Source of the DNA: Petaurus breviceps papuanus
Taxonomy: Eukaryota > Chordata > Mammalia > Diprotodontia > Petauridae
Assembly: GCA_028583685.1 (NCBI GenBank)
Contig: JAMXIF010000031.1
Coordinates: 149,353 to 213,352, forward strand
DNA length: 64,000 bases
Direction: 5' to 3'
Position 1 is the stretch's first letter, and each line of letters begins with the position of its first letter. Under the pieces are notes generated by a model that was not told the DNA's origin, searched no databases, and saw only the letters and a program-made list of their open reading frames with translations. This document shows, in pieces, positions 34,580 to 49,500 of the stretch. The position numbers and the translations under genes were made by a program.

Positions 34580-37500
34580 GTAAGAGATTCCCCCCCCCCC
34601 CCCAAGCCCGGGTTGCGGGAGGGAGGTGCCACCCCCCCCACCCCCACCCCACGGGGCCCCGGGGCCAGTTTCTTGCAGCTAGGCCGGGGTATCGCTTCAG
34701 CCCCCCCGGGGGTCAGGGTCGAGGCCTGAGGTCAGAGGGCCAGTCCGAGGCCGGTTTGCACGAGTTTGTTTGGGAGGAGGGGCCCTGCAGCCTTGTTGCA
34801 GGCACGGAGATTCGCCCCCCCCCCCCTGCCCTTTTTCTGTTCTGGTTCCGTTCTGTTTCCTTGCTGACCTTTACCTCCATTCCTCAGCCCAGGGACCACC
34901 AGACTTCTGCGTCTCCCATTGGGGCCAAAAGGGACAAATTCTGTGCCCCCATGCTGGTCACCTGCTGCCCAGAGCAGGCCTCTGGCCAAACATCTGCATC
35001 AGAGAGGCTGACCCCCGCCCCCGTGCCTGTCCTCTCATTTGGGGGGCAAGACTGCATTCAGGTGGTCTGCCCATGCTTTTCTGAGAAGCCCTTTGCCAGC
35101 CCTGCAAGTAGGAAGAAAAGGGACGTGGGTCTTACATAATTGAGGCCGACTGGTTTATAATTGAGTCTTGCTTGAGCCGGGGTATAGCTTGTACACTTGG
35201 AAACAGGGAACTAGTTGTGTCTTAATGAGTTTCTATTGTGTCTCTGACTGTAGGAACTACCACCATATAGAAATGGCTTCAGGAAAATTGCAGATATATC
35301 TCTCAATGCCAGATGAACCATTAAGGGGAAGTAATCCTGGTTAGGACATTTTCTTGACCTGTAACAATTAAGGGAGAGAGAACCCGTGGCTTCTCCTAAC
35401 CTCACATTAATGCCCCAATCAGACCAGATCCCCTGGTGGAGCTAATTTGGAGTTGGCCTGTGGCATCTTTTCTAAGGTTTTTATTCTCTCTCAGATCCTA
35501 AGAAGCTATTGTGGCACCTCCCAACTCCTATTATCAGCTTGTTGTTTGAAATGTTTGCCCTGGGGTTCTCATGCAAAGGCTCTTAAACTATCTGTCTTTG
35601 TTCTTGGGTGGTTGGGCCTGACCTCCTGGCTTGGAAGTGACTCTAGTTAGTTGGAGGCAACGGAAGTCTGTAGGGACAAGAAGTTCGCAGAAGCATAGAA
35701 TTTGAGAGCTGGTTCAGTTAATTTTCAAATGAGGAAGCAGACCTGTTATTTGAAGAGGTTTCATTTCCCTGCCTGAGGGTAAGACTCCATTTCACACCCT
35801 TGGGAAGTTTCTGAGACTGGGTTTCACCCCCATTTTCAGTGGCTCCTCTGTCTTGTCAACCAAATGAACTTTCCCTTTTTGTCAGGCTTTTATCCTTGCT
35901 GGAAAGGGTAAAAAAAACAACAACCAAAAAACCCAGTAGTAGAAGGAGTAAGCTTTAGTGACTTTGATTGTTCAGTCAGCAGAAATACGTCAGATGCCCC
36001 AGCACCTGAATCTGAGTGAACAAGTTGGTAATCAGTAAACATTTTTAAAATGCCTCCCATATAGCAGGTATTATACCAGAGGAGAGATACATGAAAAAAT
36101 TAGGCAAGCTTCTCTTCTGGGAGATAAGTAGTGGATGTGTCCAAAGTGGGTTGGTGGCACTTGGACTGAGCCATAAAAGAAGGTGGGGGAGGATTCTAAC
36201 GCATGGAGGCGTCGAGAGTGAGCATTTCAGGCATGGAAGACAGCCTTGGCAAAGACCAAAGATGAAGCATAATGTACAAGGACTAACAAGTAGGTCAGTT
36301 TGACTGGAACATAAAGTTCACGTGGGAGAGTAATGTGTAATCAGCCCAGAAAGATAGACTGAAAACTCCTCTATTGCTAGAGTTTCTCAAACTAATGACC
36401 AGAAACACTCTGAGGCTTAAAATACATGGATGAAACCCATAAATGTTGATTCCCTGAATCTGTGGGAGTGATAGGCCTAGGGGTTTGTGATTCTCCCCCT
36501 ATAAATAGAATGGTTGAGGGGATTCTTAGAGCAAGATAAGAGAAATTAAGCCTGTCTTCATGCCGAAAACTTTCTACAGATATGAAGTATTTTTGATGCA
36601 TGTCAGTATTTTAGTGAAAAATGTCACCAGCATTGACATTGTTCTCTGAGAACACTATTTCACATGGTACAGAGCTTCTTAAACTGTTTAAGAAGTACTG
36701 ATTGGGGTCACAAGCGGAAAAAGTCTAGCTCCTAAAGACCATCTGTATTAGGTCACTTCACCTCTGAGCCTTTGTAAAATAAAGGGTTTGAACTAGATCA
36801 TCTCTAAGGCCCCTCTTGGTCTAACTCCTAATATCCTGTGGAACACAGTTTGAGGAACCTCTGTTCTGCTGAATCCCAGTTCTTGTGCTTGAGGCCTTCC
36901 CAAGATGACCAGCACAAGTTGTTCTTTGCTCCCTAACCTGCATTCCGTGTTTCAGTCAAGCTGATCACATGATCCTATGAACAAAGCTTATTCTTCACCT
37001 TAGTTCATATTCTTTCATCCTGCCTCCCTTCACACTTGCAATGCTCTTTGTCTTCCGCTCCATTTTTCTAAGTTTAATCCATCTTTGAATAGTTTTTTTT
37101 AACTTGTCTTACCTGATTTTTCGGAATTTTAAAAACACTTAGTCACTTATTGACAGTTAATTCTTATTCTTTTGTGCATGTTAACTTTGTCTTTCCAAGT
37201 AGATTCTGAGCCTTTTTACAGTATCTCTTATGTTACCAAGCACAAGATGGGATGCTCAAAGAGTTGGAAGAGAAAGGTCTTAAAAATTATCCAGTCCAGT
37301 TCTTAAAAATCAAGCCAACTCCTTCATATGTAGACACAGAGGAATAAAGCAGCTTGTTCAGATATACTCTCTGTTAGCATCAGGCTTGAAACTGGCTCCT
37401 AAATTACTTGATTGAATATTTCTTCTGCTGTACTATTTCTCAAATCATTGTTTTCCTTTGGAATGTAAGCTCCTCAAGGGCAAAACCTATTTCATATCTG

Positions 37501-40500
37501 TCTTTGTGTTCCCAGTGCCTAGAATAGTACCTGGTACATAGCAGATGATTCATAAATGATTTTGGACCCATTGCCAGATCCAGATGAGTCATGGGAAGGC
37601 CTGGCAGGGAAGGGGTTAGAGTAACAGAGCCCAGCACAAAGTAGGTACTTGATAAATGCCTTTTGATTGAATGATATACATATCAGGTTTCAGTTTGACT
37701 GTGCTGAATTTTGACCATATCCTGCCATCCCCATTAGACTTGGAGAGTGGACCACAGATCCCCCAAGAAGCGCCTACTGGTAGTCTCAAATACTTTGAGA
37801 TGTCAAACCCAAGCCCTAGAATGTCAGTTTGAAGATCCTAAACTAGTTGTCTTCTGTCCCACACCTATCCTGCCCTCTCCAAATCTTTTGTATCTTCATT
37901 GTTTATTGGTGGATTGATGCCTTAATTAGGAAGAGACCAATGGTATAGTAGAAAGAATGTTTTTACTTAGACTAAAGATACATGGGTTCAATGCTCAGCT
38001 CTTAATACTGTGCTGTGTGATCATGGGTAAGTCACTTATCTCAGGACCCCAATTTCTTCATCTGTAAAATGGGGATAGTCATATTTTTCTTATTACATTG
38101 GGTTATTATAAGGAAAGTACTATGTAAACATTAAAACACTGTTTCTATGTAGAAATGTGAGTTGTTTCTCTATAAATTACTGTCTCCATATCAGTCTGTG
38201 TTCTGTCCCCTCCCTCAAAATCTTTACTGATTGATCCCTCCTATTAGTGAATTGCTCCTTTATTCCCACATCCTCATAGCACTGGAGTATATTATACCAT
38301 AAGAATACTTTATATAGTTTATTTACAACTTGGTTGTAAGTAAAGTATAACCTGAGCCCCACAGTTTATTTTATTTTTAAAAATTTACTTTTATTTTACA
38401 ACATTCAGTTCCACAGTCCCTTGAGCTTCAGATTTTATCTCCCCCCCTTCTCCCATCATGGTGGCATGCACTCGAATATAGGATCTACAGATATCTTGTC
38501 ATTAATCATTAGGTTGTAAAGAAGGATTATAACTGATGGAAGGATCTGTGGGAAAGAGGACACAAAACAAGAAAAAGAAAGAGAGAAAGTAGTTTGCTTC
38601 AATCTGCATTCAGAATAAACAGCTCTTTCTCTGGATGTGGATATCTCTTTCCATCATAAGTCTTTTGGAGTTGTCTTATAACCTTATATTGCTGAAAGGA
38701 GCCCAGTCTATTGAAGATGGTTGTCACACATACGTTGTGTCTCTAATTGTGTACAGCTTTCTCCTGGTTCTGCTCTTCTCGCTCAGCATCAGTTTATATA
38801 CGTCTCTCCAGGTTATTATGAAGTCTGTCTGCTCCTCATTTCTTATAGCACAATAGTATTCCATTACATTCATATACCACAACTTGTTCAATCATTCTCC
38901 AAGTGATGGGCATCCCCTTGATTTCCACCCACAAAAAGAGCTGCTATAAATATTTTTGTACATATGGATCTTCCTCCTACTTCTCTGGTCTCTTTGGGAT
39001 ATAACCCTAGAAGTGGTATTGCTGGGTCAAACGGTATGCACTTATTTATAGCCCTTTGGGCATAGTTCCAGATTGCTCTTCAGAATGGCTGGATCAGTTC
39101 ACAAATCTCCCAACAATGCATTAGTGTTCTAGTTTTTCCATATCCTCTCCAGCATTTATCATTTTCCTGTTTTGTCATCTTTAGCCAATCTGGCCAGTGA
39201 GATGTGGTACCTCAGAGTTGTTTTGATTTGCATTTCTCTAATCACTAGTGATTTAGATCACTTTTTCATATGCTTACAGATATCTTTAATTTCCTCTTCT
39301 GAGAACTGCCTGTTCATTATCATTTGACCATTTATCAATTGGGGGGTGGTTTGTATTCTTATTGATTTGACTCAGTTCTTTGTATATTTTAGAAATGAGG
39401 CCTTGGGGCAGCCAGGTGGCTCAGCAAGTAAGAGCACCAGCTCCAGTGTCAGGATGGACCTGGGGATCAAATCTGGGTGCAGATACTCAGCATCACACCC
39501 AGAAATAACTGGCCGTGTAATCTTGAGCAAGTTACTTAACCCTGATTGCTTTAAAAAAAAAAAAAAAGAAATGAGTCCTTTATCAAAGACGTTGGTTGTA
39601 AAAATTCTTTCCCAATTTTCTACTTCCCTCTTAATATTGGTGATACTGGCTTTATTTGTACAGAAGCTTTTCAATTTAATGTAATCAAAATTATCCATTT
39701 TGCATTTTATAATGCTCCCTGAGCCGCATTTTAAAGGTATTAAGGGAACTTCCCTTGAGGAATCCTTTTAAGAAATCATAGACTTGGGGCAGCTAGGTGG
39801 CACAGTGAATAGAGCACTGGCCCTGGAGTCAGGAGGATCCAAGTTCATATCCAGCCTCAGACACTTAACACAAAAAACTAGCCATTTGACCTTGGGCAGG
39901 TCACTTAACCCCAACTGCCCTACCTTCCCCCTCCAAAATAACAAAAAGACAAGGAAATCATGGACTAGTCCCTGATTTCTGTTTTTATATTGAGATGCTT
40001 ATTTTTTTAGAAGACGTTTTCTTAACATTTATTTAAATTTTCTTCTCCCTCTTTTTTTACTAACATAAGTCATCCACAAACATGAACATTTCTATAGAGA
40101 AAGAACAAAAAAGAACATGAAACTGAACATCAATCACATATTTCATGTGTATCTCATGATGGGGGCCTTCTGTCCTGGTCATACACTGCTTTGATGTCCT
40201 TTATGTTACTTTGTGTAGTGCGCTTGAAGTGCAACACACACTGTTGTAGTATTGTGTGGCCTCATGTCATTTATCATACTTCAGTTAACCTTTCAGTGAT
40301 TTGCAGTTTTGCTTTCTCTGAGACTATAGTATCCCATGATTCAAAGCCACAAAGTAAGCTGGAAGAATGCTGGTGTTATGAAGTATATGGTACTTATATA
40401 TATATATAATATATATATTATAACCCAGTGCTTAATACGGTGCTTTGTATATACTAAGTGTTTAATAAATGTTTCATTCATTTATAATGTTGGAGTTTGT

Positions 40501-43500
40501 TTTAGGGAGAAGGTTAGGGTTTTTGAAAACTCTGAGAAATTTCCCTTATGCAGTCTAGTCTGTTTCCTTCCTCCTCCTCCCCCCACCATTCTCTTCTCCT
40601 TACTCCTCCTCCTCCTGCTCCTCAGTTCTGAGTCCAGTTCATTGTCAATCTGCGTTGTCTATTCAAAATATATGTACTGTTGAACCAGCTATATAGGTTG
40701 TCTAATTACATATCTTAGTCTGGACAATAGATTTTCTTTATTCACTTTTCTTTTTCCTATGTGGATAGTTAGACCAAATTCTAATAGTAACAAAATTTAT
40801 TACAGACCCTCAGTAAAATGTTCATTATCCAGCTTCTTGAGAGTCTTCTGCATGCAAGGAGTTGCTGGGAATATGGGGAAACACAAATAGCTGTAAGTCC
40901 TGATTTCTCATCTCAAGGAGCCCTCTCTGGGGGCAGTCATTACAATTCCAGGATAGCTCAGGTTTTTCTGAAGCAGCTAAAAGTATTATCATACCTTCTA
41001 AAGGAAACTCTTATTACCATTTAGTTTTCTAGCAGACAGTATTTACTAAGCAGTGTGAGAAAATGAATGAGGTTGAGGGGAAGGCATAAAATAGCAAAAC
41101 AAAACAAAAGCCTACAAATAGCAGTAAACTTGAGGTAGTCCATTTTTATCTTAAATCCTTTTTTTTTTCTTTTGGAGAGGGGAAGGTAGGGAATTGGGGT
41201 TAAGTGACTTGCCCAAGGCTAGCTTTATGCTAAGTGTCTGAGGCTGGCTTTGAACTCAGGTCCTCCTGACTCCAGGGCCGGTGCTCTATTCACTGTGCCA
41301 CCTAGCCACCCTAAGTCCTTTTCATATGATCCTGCTTGTCTTCCCATTTTAGACTGGAAATTCTTACAGGAAGGGGAAACCCTTTTGTAATCTCTTGCTT
41401 ACTCTATACAGTGAGTATTTAGTAAATGAAGTTGACAGTGTACCAGGGGCTGTTTGAACATATTGGTTTTGTGGAGGAGGTAACAACTCACATTTCTATA
41501 GCACTTTATAGTTTACAAGGTGCTTTGCTCTAGCTAGAATATTGGGCCTAAAGTCAGGAAAGCTTAAGTTAAAATCTAGCTTTTGATAATTACTGACTGT
41601 ATGACCCTAGACAAGTCACTTAATCTGTCAGCTTCAGTTTCCTTATCTGTTAAATGGGGATAATAACAGCACCTACCTCCTTGGGTTCCCTTGAGGATGA
41701 AATGAAATTATTGTAAAGTGCTTTGTAAATCTTGAAGTGCAACACACACACACACACACACTACTGTTATTATAGATGGTATAAAGCTTATTGACCCTTT
41801 TTAGAGATAAGAAAACTGAATCCCAGATATATGAAATATACTAGTGTAAAATCTTAACCATAGTGTGGTCTCAAAATTATAGACTCTCAGATCCCAAAGG
41901 AGCCTTTAAGAGCAAGAGCAATGAGTTAAAAGGTGTGTTCTAAGATGTGAAGTGAGTATTTGCCCAGCTGGAACTTGAAACTGGGAGGGTGGTCCCCAGT
42001 CAGTTATTGCAGTGGCAGGAATGCTTCTCCCTCCCTGAGACTGGGACTCTGCTTCCATAGCTCAGACATGCTGGTTATGGTAAATGGAGATGACTTCTTC
42101 CTACCTTCTCATCCCCACTTGTTTCTGTCTTTCCTTGTGTTTAGTCTCAGGAATGGGACACCAGCATGCAACACCCAGCACCTCCAGCATCTTCTGCTGT
42201 CCCTCAACGAGAAGCCCAGATCCAGTCGGCTGAGATCTCACTACTGGCTATCCTGGCTTCCATTCAGGCAGTGGAGCAGAAGGTAGAGTCACAGGCTGCC
42301 CGCTTACAGACCCTGGAGGGGCGAACAGGAACAGCAGAGAAGAAGTTGGTTGATTGTGAGAAGACAGCCATGGAGTTTGGGAACCAACTAGAGGGCAAAT
42401 GGGCTGTGCTGGGCACCCTGCTTCAGGAATATGGGCTACTGCAGAGGAGACTAGAGAACATGGAGAACCTGCTCAGAAACAGGAACTTCTGGATCCTGCG
42501 GCTCCCCCCAGGCAGCAAGGGCGAGGTTCCCAAGGTAATCTCCTGGTGGATACTAGCTTGTCACATAATGTTCTTAAAAGGCCAGTGGGAGCAGGCCAGT
42601 AGAAGGCAGAATTCTTTGTCCTTAAAGCTAGTCAACCAGTTATTCCAAGGAACTTTGGGATATTTGGGAAGGACGGGTATAATCATCCTAAGCAGAAGAA
42701 AAGGAAGAGCTTTGATGTTGGAGTATAGATAAAGAAGTCACCATGGTAACAGGTATACTAGGAACTGACTTGTAATATAGAGAAGAAACCTGTAAAAACC
42801 TATAAGTATCCTTTAGCTTGGAGCAGGATATGGGAGGGCATATGGAATAAAAAAAGCAAAACTAATCACTTAACCCTGTTTGACCTTGTGTAGCTTGAGG
42901 CCTAGTGGAGATGAACACTTATTTACTGGAGTTGTATCAGAGAACCCTAGAAATTGCCAGTTTGAGACTCAGATGTGACTCTGAAATGGGTATCTCATGT
43001 ACTATTTTCCAGGTACCTGTGATTATTGAAGATGTGGCCGTGTATTTCTCAGAGCAAGAGTGGGGAAACCTGGATGAATGGCAGAAGGAGCTCTATAAGC
43101 ATGTGATGAGAGGAAACTATGAAACATTGGTGTCCTTGGGTAAGGGGCTACTCTCTCTGTTAAGAGCTCTGGAGTCTCTGTAGGAATCCTATTTTAATTT
43201 TTACCTACTGACTTAGCTACTTAAATTAGAATCCTATATTTTAGATGTAAAAGGACTTTGAAAAAACATCTGATACAGGTAAGGCGAGAAGTGATGATTT
43301 GCTCAGGGTTACAAGCTTTAAAAAAGGAGAATGCACAAAAAACCTGGGACTCCTGCCTCTTTAGCATAATGCTATTCTTGTTATTCCCTGGATGGTTATT
43401 TGTATACCTGATTTATTTTCCTGTACTGTGCTGTAAGCTTTGGAATGGGTAGTAGCCTTGTCTTGTATCTTTGTATCTCACAGGTCTTAGTAGAGGGCCT

Positions 43501-46500
43501 TATCCATTGTATGTGTTTGATAAATATTGGCCAGATATGTGGTTGGTGATGGACCAACTCTTAACAATGACTCATTAACTCTTTTCATTTAAGATCCTTA
43601 CAATCTATGTCTTCCACTCAAAGTCATGGTAGCTATTTTCTCCAGACTTCCAGGACATTCTCCTTTCTTTCTCAATTAGTCAGTGCCTGACCAACAGTCT
43701 TTCTCAACTCCTACCCTCAAACTAGGGGATTTCAACATATATATTGACACTCTCACACACCACAATTATTAAGTTCCTTAACCTACCCACTTCCCATGAC
43801 CTACTTCCCTACACCACCTTAACCATGCACAAACATGGTCATACCCTAGATCTTGCTGTTACCCATAAATATACCACCTCCACATTAAGGAACTCTGAGG
43901 TCCGGGCATCTGATCATAACCTATTGACTTTCTGCCTCCCTGTGCCTTCCTGTACCAAACCCTACTCTTCATCCATACCGTGACCTTCAATCCTTTAACC
44001 TCTCAGTTCTCTCAGACTGTCACCTCTGCACCAACTTTTCTCCCCATCTTGACCCTCTGGCGAACCAATTCAGTACGACCGTCTTCTCCATTTGAGTCCT
44101 TAGACCCCTCATCATTTTGCCTATTGTTGCTGCCAGGCCCCGGCCTTCAATCACTCGTACCATCTGTTGCCTTGACTACAGCACTTGTGCTGCTCAATAA
44201 CAGTGGAGAAAATCATGCAACCATTCTGACTGGGTCCTCTACAAACTTATGTTCTACAATCTCTACCAAGCCCTCACTGCTGCTATGCAATCCCACTCCA
44301 CAGCAACTCTTTCAGATCTTTTCATTCCTCCTCAAACTTCTCATGGCTGCCACTTTCTTCCTTTCCCCAAGCTGAGACTCATATTTTTCAGGAAAATTTG
44401 AATTCATTCACCCTGGATGCTTGCTTCTCCCCTCTTCCTCACCTGTCACTCAGGTGCTTTCTGCCACTATTTCCTCCTTCACTACTGCCTCACATAATGT
44501 CATTTCCTCACTCTTTACCAAAGCTAATGCCTCCACTTGTTCAAGAGATCCTGTTCCATCTCATCTCCTCCAGCAGATTGCCCCTACTGTTCCGTCTCTC
44601 CTTCTTTGCTGCCTCATTCTCTCTCATGCTCCTCTCCTCACTCTATTCCTAACCCCTTACAGTATGACTTCTGATCTCATCCTGCCCTAAGTTATCAGTG
44701 GTCTCCTGATTGTCAGATCCAGTGGCCTTTTCCTCAGTCCTCATTCTTCTTGACTTCTCCTTGATGCTTTCTTTTCTCTAGGTGTCCAGGGCATCACTCT
44801 CCTGGTTCTCCTCCCTGTCTGAGCTCTTTCTCAGTCTCCTTTGCTGGCTTTCTATCGAGCTCTTGCTTAGTAATTGTAGGTATCCCACAAGGTTTTATTA
44901 TGGACCCTCTTTTCTTCTTGCTCTTTACTACATCACTTGGTGATCTTATCAGCTCCCATGGATTTAATTATCATCCCTATACTATTGATTTTCTGATCTA
45001 CTTATCCTGCCCTAACCTCTCTGATGACTTCTAGGATCACATCTCCTGCTGTCTTTCATACATTTCAAACTGGATGTCTACTAGACATCTTAGGCATGTA
45101 AAAAATGCTGACTGACTGACAGGCTGGGAAAGGAGTGAAGAGAGAGGATGGAACCTTCCCCTGTTTACTATTGTGGTCCAAGCTCAGTGATCTGCTCTTT
45201 CCCAGATTACATGAATAAAAAGCTATGTGTATGTGTGCTATTTGAAATGTGGTTAGGATCAGAAGATGACTGTATACCCCTCAATTACTACTTATAAGGG
45301 ATGACCCATGGGGCATATGGACAAGATAGGAAACAGTGGGACATGGAGATAGAAATATCTCAAAGACCAAAGTTGTGGGAATTCTTTCTCCATAAAGTAA
45401 TTGGGATACATGAAGAGCCTTATGGTTTTTTCTACTCATCACAGTTGACTGTTAGAGGATTAGAATCCATGACTTCAAGTTCCAGATGTAAATAACCTTG
45501 GTCATTGTCCTTCGTAACACATCACCTTTTTCCCTGACAGATTATGCCATTTCCAAACCAGATCTCTTATCCCGCATTGAGCAAGGGGAGGAGCCATGTA
45601 GCCAAGAGCTCTCAAACACAGAGGAAAGAGAGAACCCAGTCCATCCCAGTGCTGGTGAGTACCTCTGCTATTGAAGGGGATGAAAGAGGGGTCTTAGTCA
45701 GCTGCTGGCAGTACCATTGGGTACTTTCAGCCTGGGTTCTTTCAGAGTAGTCAGGGACTGAAGAAACCATTTCTTTCATCTTACATATGAGAAAACTGAG
45801 TCCTAGAGAACTACAGTTTTATTATTTTTTTTACCCAAGGTCATATAATTAGAGACAGAGCTAAAACTAGAATCCTAGGTCTTATTCCTAGTAAATTGTT
45901 CTTGTTAGAGTAACCAGATATTCTACCTTGGGCAAATTTTTTAATCTTTTGGGACCTTGTAATCTTTGAGGACCTTCCTCATGTAAAATTTTTGGAAAAA
46001 AAATTTGATTAGTCTTTAAATTTTTTTCTAGATCTAAAAATTTATCATTTGATCAAACACCATGCTAATAGAACCACAGCCATAGGTTTTTCCCTTGTAT
46101 GACCTGGTTAGTGTTGTTCGCTAGCTTGGCCATATGCTTATGATTAAACTTGGTCATAAATCTCTCCCATTATTCAAAAGAAGTAATAGATAGAACTATT
46201 GTCTTCTTCCTAGCCTTGGGTAGAATTTCCTTCAGAGAAGATTGGAACATGACCCTGTATACACAGATTCTAAAATAGGCTGGACTGATCCTTCTGGGAA
46301 TGTTTCTTTTCTTTTTTGATTTTTTTTACTATGGACTTAACTGTCAACAAATACAATCATTTCAGTACACAAATAACTTTTTTTCCTTCTGTTTATGTTT
46401 GAAATGTCTCATTGATTCTCTCTTTTTCCATGTTTGTCACTACTCACTTACTGGCTTAGCCCCCCAGGTAGAAACTTTTCCTTGTAGATAGGTGTAGTCA

Positions 46501-49500
46501 AGTAAAATAAATCAACACAATGGTCATATCTGAGAACATGTTTCATTCTGTATCTCTAGTCCATCACCTTTCTATCAAGAGATGGGAAGTATGCAGCTAG
46601 ATGGTGCAGTGGATAGGGGGCCAAACCTAGAGTCAGGGAGACCAGATTTTGAATCCAACCTCAGACTCTTACTAGCCATGTGGCCCTGGGCAGGTCACTT
46701 AGCCTCCGTCTTACTCGGTATCCTCTACTGTAAAATGGGGGTAATAATCCAGGGTGAGGATCAACCGAGGTAATATTTCTATTGAGTGCTTAACATAGTG
46801 CCTGGTAACAGAATAGATACTTGAAAAATGCTTCCTTCCTCCCTCCCCCCCCCATCAGTCTTTTAAAGTCATGATTGGCAGCTTCTTTTGTCAGCATTCA
46901 GAGATCTTCCAAAGCTTCTCCTTACCTTAGTGAATTTGCTACATAGATTGTGCCATTGATTCTGTTTGTTTTACTCTGCTTCAGTTCATACAAATCTTTT
47001 GATGTTTCTCTCTCTTCTGATATTTCCAGAGTTCTTTCATCAGCAAATTAAAGCCCATTGGGTAAATTCCACTTGTACTTTTGGTGGGTTTGTAGCTTGT
47101 GTGATTGGAAGAGAAGACAGTTAACACAGTGCATTGAGTGCTGCCTCCAAAGTCTGTTCCGTGTGAGATCTTGGACAAATTGCTTAACATTCCTGGGTCT
47201 CCATTTCCTCATTTGTTTAAAATAATAAAAATAAAGGAATTGGACTAGATGTGGTCTCTGAGGTTAATTCTAGCTCTAGATCCATAGTCCTATGATGCCC
47301 TCAGTCTGAAGAATAGTTTACTTCAGTACTCAGATCTTCTGTTGTCTTACAGCAGCTCCTTCAATCAGTCATTTAGTTGGGTTTTTTTTTCACTCATCCT
47401 TTGCCATATGGTAGAGGGATGGAAAGAACCAAATGTCATAAACCAAATGTGTCTATAGACAAGTAGATGTATTCACTGTAGGATAAGGTAAAAGTTCTTT
47501 TATGTAGTGTCTTATAGCACATTGTAGAAATCTTCATTTTATTCCATGAACTTTTCTCTTTTTTTGCTCATTCTCTTTATTTTTAAAAATTGTATCGATA
47601 TTTTGTTTTTATATCAGCTACATTTCCCAATATATCCTTCCTCTCCACCCCTTGACAGAGATCTGTCCCATATATTAAAGAATAAAAAGGAAAACTCTTC
47701 AAAACTAGCCAGCATATCAAAACAGCATGATGTTGTGGGACACTACATATAACCATAATCCCCAAAGCTTTTGCAGAAGAAAGCCGAATAGGTGTCTTCT
47801 TGTATTTCTTTGTGACCAAGTCTGGTCATTATAATTTCAGAAGATTCCATTTTGATGGTCTTTTCATTTATGTTTTTGGAGTTATTACGTGTCCATTATA
47901 CTGGTCTACTTCACTTTGTTGTGTTCACATGTCTTTCCATGCTTCTGTTTTCATCATGTTCATTGTTTCTTATAGCACAGTAATATTTTATTCATGTATC
48001 ACATTCGTGTATCACGTACCACAGTTTGTTTAGCCATTCCCCAGTCAGTGGTCATTTATTTCTATTTCTTGGCTACCATAAAAATCAGTAAGTTAGCAAG
48101 CATTTTTAAGCACCTTTTCTGTGCTAGGGAGTATGAAGGAAGACAAAAAAAACAGTCCTTTATTCCAGTGAGCTCACAGTCTAATGGGGGAATAACTTGC
48201 AAATAACTATATAGAGGCAAGACATATACAGGATAAATTGGCAATAATCAGAGGGTTGACACTGAGATTAAGGACTGACAAAGGCTTCTTGCAGAAGGTG
48301 AGACTTAGCTGAGATCTGAAAGAAGCCAATTGGTAGAAATGATGGAGTAGACAATTCACAGCCACTGCTTGTATGTAAGTGACAGCCAGGACATTGTCAT
48401 TGGATCCTAGGGTACATGGAGGGAAGGGGGATGTAAGACTGGAAAAGTAGAAAGGGGCTAGGTTATGAAGAGCTTTGAAAGTGAAACAGAGGATTTTACA
48501 TTTGATTCTGAGGATAATAGGAAGCCACTAAAGTTTGTTGAATTGGGGTGGTAACATCAGACCTAAAAGTATTTAAAGATCAGTTTGACAGGTGAGTGGT
48601 ACATGGATTAGAGGAGAGAGAGAGAGACACCCGACTAGGGCCTGGACCAGGATTGTGCAAGTCTCATGAGGGGAGGAGAAAGGAGCACATAGTAGTGCCA
48701 TCACAGAGGTAGAAACAGGAGGGCTTGGCAACTTAATGGACATGGGACATGGCAGAGAGTGAAGAGTAAAGGATGACATGTATGTTTTGAGCCTGAGTTA
48801 CTAGGAGGATAGTGGTATTTTCAACAGTAATTGGAAAGTCAGAAAGAAAGGGAGGGTTTGGGGAGAAAAATCGAATTCCATTTTGGAGATGTTGAGTTTA
48901 AGATGTTTTGGCCCATCCAGTTTGAGATGTCCAGCAGTCAGCTAGAGGTTTGAGAGTGAAGGTCTGAGAATGTTAGCACTGCGTAAATAGATTTGAACTG
49001 CTTCTGCTTAGAGATGATAATTGAATCCATGGGAGTTGATGAGATCACCAAGTGAAATAACATAGAGGGGCATAGAACAGAAGAGCTCAGGACAGAGCAT
49101 TGGCAGATAGTTTTGGTCAGACAAAAATTGAGCAGAGGAGACAGGAGCAGATAGGAGGAGACCCAGGAGAGAGCAATGTCCCAGAAACAGAAGAGAGTAT
49201 CAAGAAGAGGAGAGTGAGTACATGCCCTTTGACCCAACAAAGCTACTTCTAGGGCTGTATCCTGGAGAGATCATACAAGTGGGAAAAGGCCCCACACGTA
49301 CAAAAATCTTTGTAGCAGCTCTTTTTGTGGTGGCCGAGAACTGGAAATGGAGGGATGCCCATCGGCTGGGGGATGGCTGAATGAGTTGTAGTATGTGAAT
49401 GTAATGGATTACTATTGTGCCACAAGAAATGATGAGCAGGCGGATTTCAGAAAAACCTGGAAAGACTTACATGAAGTGATGCTGAGTGAAGTGAGCAGAG

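Larger units (their letters stand above)
33330..34720 (+). promoter_or_regulatory. CpG-rich promoter and 5' UTR of gene C
   Basis: A dense CpG block surrounds the start codon at 34556. It has a CCAAT box at 34031-34035, a 32-bp inverted repeat (34169-34200 with 34357-34388) and long C runs at 34328-34352 and 34590-34603. Several long open frames here on both strands are high-GC artefacts. Confidence 0.78.

Noticed and set aside
33641-34647. Long open frames on both strands (up to 294 codons) in the gene C CpG island
   Set aside because: High GC removes stop codons. The frames overlap each other on both strands, are low-complexity in Pro/Gly/Arg, and have no homology I recognise.
43744-44690. 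Frames of 79-131 codons that could be taken for a gene in gene C intron 3
   Set aside because: They are pieces of an old LINE endonuclease/RT, on the evidence of SDHNL and related motifs.
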